Origin: Paraburkholderia sp. IMGN_8
GTDB taxonomy: Bacteria; Pseudomonadota; Gammaproteobacteria; Burkholderiales; Burkholderiaceae
Length of the DNA stretch: 64,000 nucleotides
Direction of reading: 5' to 3'
Assembly: GCF_038050405.1 (NCBI RefSeq)
Contig: NZ_CP150900.1
Coordinates: forward strand, 2,046,001 to 2,110,000
Below the pieces are notes generated by a model. It worked only from the letters and a program-made list of their open reading frames with translations, did no database searches and had not been told where the DNA came from. The first letter of the stretch is position 1; each line of letters opens with the position of its first letter. Of this stretch, positions 61,236-64,000 are shown piece by piece. Made by a program: the position numbers and the translations under genes.

Positions 61236-61784
61236 TGGTGAGCGGCAGGGCGTGACTCGAACACGCCCGGGTTGCCGCCCGGTGCGAGTGGCTTGGTGTG
61301 GCTAGATGAGTGTGGCTTAGTTAGTCGGCAACTGCGCGCAGGTATCCGCGACCGGCGACGCGCAGACGAACGAATATTGCCCGCTATAGCGCAGGACTTC
61401 TTCGCCGACGTGCAGAACGACCTTGATGTCCGGGCACCGCTCGTAAGCGATGAACGCCGAGCAGGCGGCAGCGGACCAGCACACTAGCGAAAACGCGATT
61501 TTTTCGAAAAGCTGAAAACGATGTGGCATAGCGATGATTTCCTTTCGGGCGCTATGTTACCAGCATCTAAGGGTTTATACCTAGTAAAAATCCGCAATAA
61601 GCGCTGCAACCGTGTCGCGAGCGCATCGCGAACCTGACCGTTTTGTCATGTCCAGGTCAGGGTTGGGACATGGTCGGGTCGATACAATCGGATCGTTGGG
61701 CAAGCCTGAGCGCGCTTTGCCGCCTGGGCTCGACACGCGCGGCACGATGCCGCCGGCCCGCTTTACCGTGGCAGGAGTCGTCCC
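61236..61784. other. Intergenic region with one small gene
   Basis: Besides the 70-aa gene at 61317-61529 I see only the promoter region of the LysR gene (CAGGAG seven nt before ATG 61785). Confidence 0.4.
61317..61529 (-). CDS. 70-aa membrane-anchored or secreted hypothetical protein
   Basis: The product starts MPHRFQLFEKIAFSLVCWSA, has one hydrophobic segment (about residues 9-28, IAFSLVCWSAAACSAFIAY) and then a small polar domain with four further Cys or aromatic positions (ERCPDIKVVLHVGEEVLRYSGQYSFVCASPVADTC). The Cys pairs suggest disulfides outside the cytoplasm. AAGGA lies upstream of the ATG, although at a long distance (about 11 nt). I do not recognise a family. Confidence 0.5.
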   Translation of the reverse strand: MPHRFQLFEKIAFSLVCWSAAACSAFIAYERCPDIKVVLHVGEEVLRYSGQYSFVCASPVADTCAQLPTN

Positions 61785-62837
61785 ATGAATCAATTGCAGT
61801 CGATGCGCGTATTCGTCAAAGTGGCCGATCTCGGCAGCTTCGTTCGTGCGGCCGGCGTGCTGGATCTTTCCACTGCGGTTGTCACGCGCCACGTCGCCGA
61901 TCTGGAAGGGCGGCTCGGCACCCGTTTGCTCAATCGCACCACGCGCCGTCTTTCGCTGACCGAGTCCGGCACGACCTATCTGGAACGCGTGCGTCACATT
62001 CTCGACGACCTGGAAGGCGTCGAGCAGATGGTGGTGGCGCGCAATCACGAACCTGTCGGCACGTTGCGGATCGTCGCGCCGGTCGTGTTCGGCCTGCACA
62101 GTCTCGCGCCGGTCGTGCAGTCGTATGCCGAGCGCTATCCGGATGTGATGCCCGACGTCACGCTGGCCGATCGCCATGTCGATCTGGTCGAAGAGGGTTT
62201 CGACGTCGGCATCCTGGTCGCGCGGCAGATGCGCAGCGCAAGTATCGTCACGCGGCGTTTGACCACCGGCTACATGACGGTCTGCGCGAGCCCGGCGTAT
62301 CTGGCGCAGCATGGCACGCCGACGCACCCTGAGCATCTGCGCGCGCATCCGTGTCTGAGCCGGCCGGCTGAGCAGGGCGGCGACGAGCGCGTATTCACCG
62401 GACCGGACGGCGAAGTGCGCGTGCGGCCGACCAATGCGATCGCGGCGAACAATACGGAGATGTTGCGGCAGTTCGCGTTACTCGGGATGGGCGTGGCGAT
62501 TTTGCCGAGCTATCTGATCGGCCGCGATCTCGAGGTCGGGCGGCTGGTGCCGTTGCTTGGCGACTACCGTTTGCCGCAGGTCGAGATCACGATTGCTTAT
62601 CCGAGCCGCCGTCATTTGCCGGCGAAGGTGCGCACGTTTATCGACCATCTCGTCGAGCATTTCCAGCACGCCGACGAACAGGCGCGCGATCCGCGAACCG
62701 TTGCGCCGCCCCGTGCGCTTGCCGGACGGCCGGCTTATGCCGAAGACGATCTGCCGCTGCCGGCCCTGGCCGGAGAAGCGGCGCGGCCGTTGCGCAAGCC
62801 ATCGCGCGGACAGATCGCGGCGGCCTCGCCGGCTTGA
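61785..62837 (+). CDS. LysR-family regulator with C-terminal extension
   Basis: The 350-aa product has N-terminal HTH MNQLQSMRVFVKVADLGSFVRAAGVLDLSTAVVTRHVADLEGRLG (about 1-60), then a LysR substrate-binding domain (about 90-295: GTLRIVAPVVFGLHSLAPVVQSYAERYPDV). The last ~50 residues (DEQARDPRTVAPPRALAGRP...) are a proline-rich tail beyond the usual ~300-aa length. It belongs to the CrgA-like branch. It is convergent with the cupin gene; the target is unknown. Confidence 0.9.
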   Translation: MNQLQSMRVFVKVADLGSFVRAAGVLDLSTAVVTRHVADLEGRLGTRLLNRTTRRLSLTESGTTYLERVRHILDDLEGVEQMVVARNHEPVGTLRIVAPVVFGLHSLAPVVQSYAERYPDVMPDVTLADRHVDLVEEGFDVGILVARQMRSASIVTRRLTTGYMTVCASPAYLAQHGTPTHPEHLRAHPCLSRPAEQGGDERVFTGPDGEVRVRPTNAIAANNTEMLRQFALLGMGVAILPSYLIGRDLEVGRLVPLLGDYRLPQVEITIAYPSRRHLPAKVRTFIDHLVEHFQHADEQARDPRTVAPPRALAGRPAYAEDDLPLPALAGEAARPLRKPSRGQIAAASPA

Positions 62838-62846
62838 TACGCCGGC

Positions 62847-63236
62847 TTAAATCCACACGTCGTTCGCGACGGTTCGTTCGTTGATTTCCTCGCCCGTGTT
62901 TTTCACGCCGCGCGGCTCGATCAGCAGCAGCTTGACCTCATGTTCGGCATACGGCTTGTGTTCCGTGCCCTTCGGTACGACGAACATTTCCCCTGCCGAC
63001 AGCAGCACGGCTCCATCGCGCATGTCGATGCGCAACTGGCCGTCGAGCACGATGAAGGTTTCGTCGGTGTGGGCATGCTGGTGCCACGTGAAGTCGCCTT
63101 CGATCCGCACGATTTTGAACTGATAGTCGTTCATCTCCGCGATCACACGTGGTTGCCATTGGTCGTCGAAGAGCTTCAGCTTGTCGGCGAAATTGATGGC
63201 GCGGTAAGGCCGTTGAATGGTTTGATCGTTCGGCAT
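62847..63236 (-). CDS. Small cupin-domain protein
   Basis: The 129-aa single cupin barrel has motif 1 WHQHAHTDETFIVLDGQLRI (metal ligands His-x-His and Glu, about 48-67) and motif 2 GEMFVVPKGTEHKPYAE (His near 92). Metal ligands are intact, so it may bind Fe, Mn or Zn. It may be an enzyme of unknown substrate or a ligand-binding protein. AGGAGGAG lies eight nt before the ATG. It is downstream of, and in the same direction as, the AraC gene (141-bp gap). Confidence 0.85.
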   Translation of the reverse strand: MPNDQTIQRPYRAINFADKLKLFDDQWQPRVIAEMNDYQFKIVRIEGDFTWHQHAHTDETFIVLDGQLRIDMRDGAVLLSAGEMFVVPKGTEHKPYAEHEVKLLLIEPRGVKNTGEEINERTVANDVWI

Positions 63237-63377
63237 TGCGGTGCTCCTCCTGAGCGAGAACTGTCAGGCGACAGCGTAGGGCGCGAGGCGCTGGCCGGTC
63301 TTGTACGTTTGTGCGCACGCCTCAGTAGCGGCAATAGCGGTAGCAATAGATCGAGCGAAGCGGTATAGCGCCCGCCG

Positions 63378-64000
63378 TTAGCGGGCCGTTAAAGGCCCCA
63401 GCATCTTCAGCCAGCGCGCCGGCGCCACGCCCCATGCGCGCTTGAAGTGCCGCGTCATGTGACTCTGATCAGTGAAGCCGGCCGCCGCCGATGCATCGGC
63501 GAGCGATACGCCCTGAACCGCGAGCCGCCGCACGAGATCGAGACGCCGCATGGTCAGATAGCGGTGCGGACTGGTGCCGAACAGCGCGCGAAAATCCCGC
63601 GACAAACTCCAGCGGTCGCGTCCACTGGCCGCCGCCAGTTCATCCAGGGTGACCGCGCTATCGAGCGACGCAAGCAGGTATTCGCGCGCCCGTTCGGCGG
63701 CGCGGTAATCCACCGGACGGCGCGTCGCCGGCGCGCCGGCCACGGCGTCGAGCGCGATGGCCAGATCGTAGAGCGCGTCGTCCTGTTCGAGCGAGTCGAT
63801 TGTGCAATCCATCGTCCGCAGCAAGCTTTCGGTGGCGGCGAAGAGCCGCGGATCGTTCGACAAACCGCCCTCGAGGAACGGCAGCGGCTTGCCGCCGAGC
63901 GCCTGCTGGAACAGCGCCGGGTCGACGTAGATCATCCGGTAGCGAAAGCCTTCGCTGGTGCCGGCCTGACCGTTATGCGGCTCGTCGGGATGCAGCACCA
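63378..64000 (-). CDS. AraC-family regulator (N-terminus beyond the window)
   Basis: The minus-strand frame runs off the right end, so only the last ~207 codons are present. The visible start VLHPDEPHNGQAGTSEGFRYRMIYVDP is the end of the AraC-type cupin sensor (HPDEPHNG is characteristic). A linker with RAREYLLASLDSAVTLDELAAASGRDRWSLSRDFR (first HTH, about 104-138) and a second HTH (SLADASAAAGFTDQSHMTRHFKRAWGVAPARWL, about 165-200) follow, with the AraC signature intact. A nearby cupin gene lies downstream and may be its target. Confidence 0.9.
   Translation of the reverse strand, partial: VLHPDEPHNGQAGTSEGFRYRMIYVDPALFQQALGGKPLPFLEGGLSNDPRLFAATESLLRTMDCTIDSLEQDDALYDLAIALDAVAGAPATRRPVDYRAAERAREYLLASLDSAVTLDELAAASGRDRWSLSRDFRALFGTSPHRYLTMRRLDLVRRLAVQGVSLADASAAAGFTDQSHMTRHFKRAWGVAPARWLKMLGPLTAR

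Overview
The window reads as one contiguous chromosomal stretch of a Burkholderiaceae bacterium, most likely Paraburkholderia. The evidence is high G+C, GTG/TTG starts with purine-rich ribosome sites, 4-bp ATGA overlaps inside operons, and protein families and gene order typical of that genus. I see no rRNA, tRNA, CRISPR array, phage or classical IS element.

Layout. 1-7 kb: the C-terminal end of a sensor kinase, an outer-membrane barrel protein, a three-gene sulfonate/nitrate-type ABC importer on the minus strand, and an odd secreted protein made of one complete and one cut-down PstS-like domain. 7-10 kb: housekeeping genes (2'-5' RNA ligase family, DUF1992, tadA, ldcA) behind a good LexA box. 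10-27.6 kb: a nearly complete purine-catabolic island. It holds a GntR regulator with twin operators, an NCS1 permease, allantoin/hydantoin racemase, allantoinase puuE, uraD, allantoicase, ureidoglycolate lyase, membrane urate oxidase with cytochrome c (puuD), HIU hydrolase, an 8-oxoguanine-type deaminase, a LysR regulator and a BMP-type ABC importer. Together they take up a purine or urate, make urate, and carry it through HIU, OHCU, allantoin, allantoate and ureidoglycolate to glyoxylate and urea. 27.6-34 kb: dodecin, a beta-hydroxyacid dehydrogenase, an ABC-F ATPase, a nitronate monooxygenase-like enzyme, OmpW, DUF1289 and an NRAMP gene remnant. 34.6-38.7 kb: a potFGHI-like polyamine importer. 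39.6-49 kb: a soluble chemoreceptor, a methyltransferase, a frameshifted flavin monooxygenase with a hydrolase and a divergent TetR, a TPR protein next to PspA, and a ribbon-helix-helix protein. 49-64 kb: PBP1A, an LpxL-type acyltransferase, an RND efflux operon with a divergent TetR, a LysR, a cupin and a truncated AraC regulator.

The most unusual content is non-coding. Three copies (30703-31465, 38715-39595, 53399-54140) of a 0.74-0.88 kb intergenic element are built as giant imperfect palindromes. Each has two inverted arms of about 260-300 bp around a modular centre, and each arm carries nested short hairpins. Within an element the two arms share element-specific variants, including a base-pair-preserving change in a nested stem. 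This suggests either arm-to-arm homogenisation or selection on structure. Next to the third copy lie three 35-bp DnaA-box-like inverted units spaced about 155 bp apart, and a fourth unit sits 5 kb away upstream of the PBP1A gene. Other non-coding signals are a triple 13-bp repeat with a candidate sigma-54 promoter upstream of pspA, and paired GntR-type operators.
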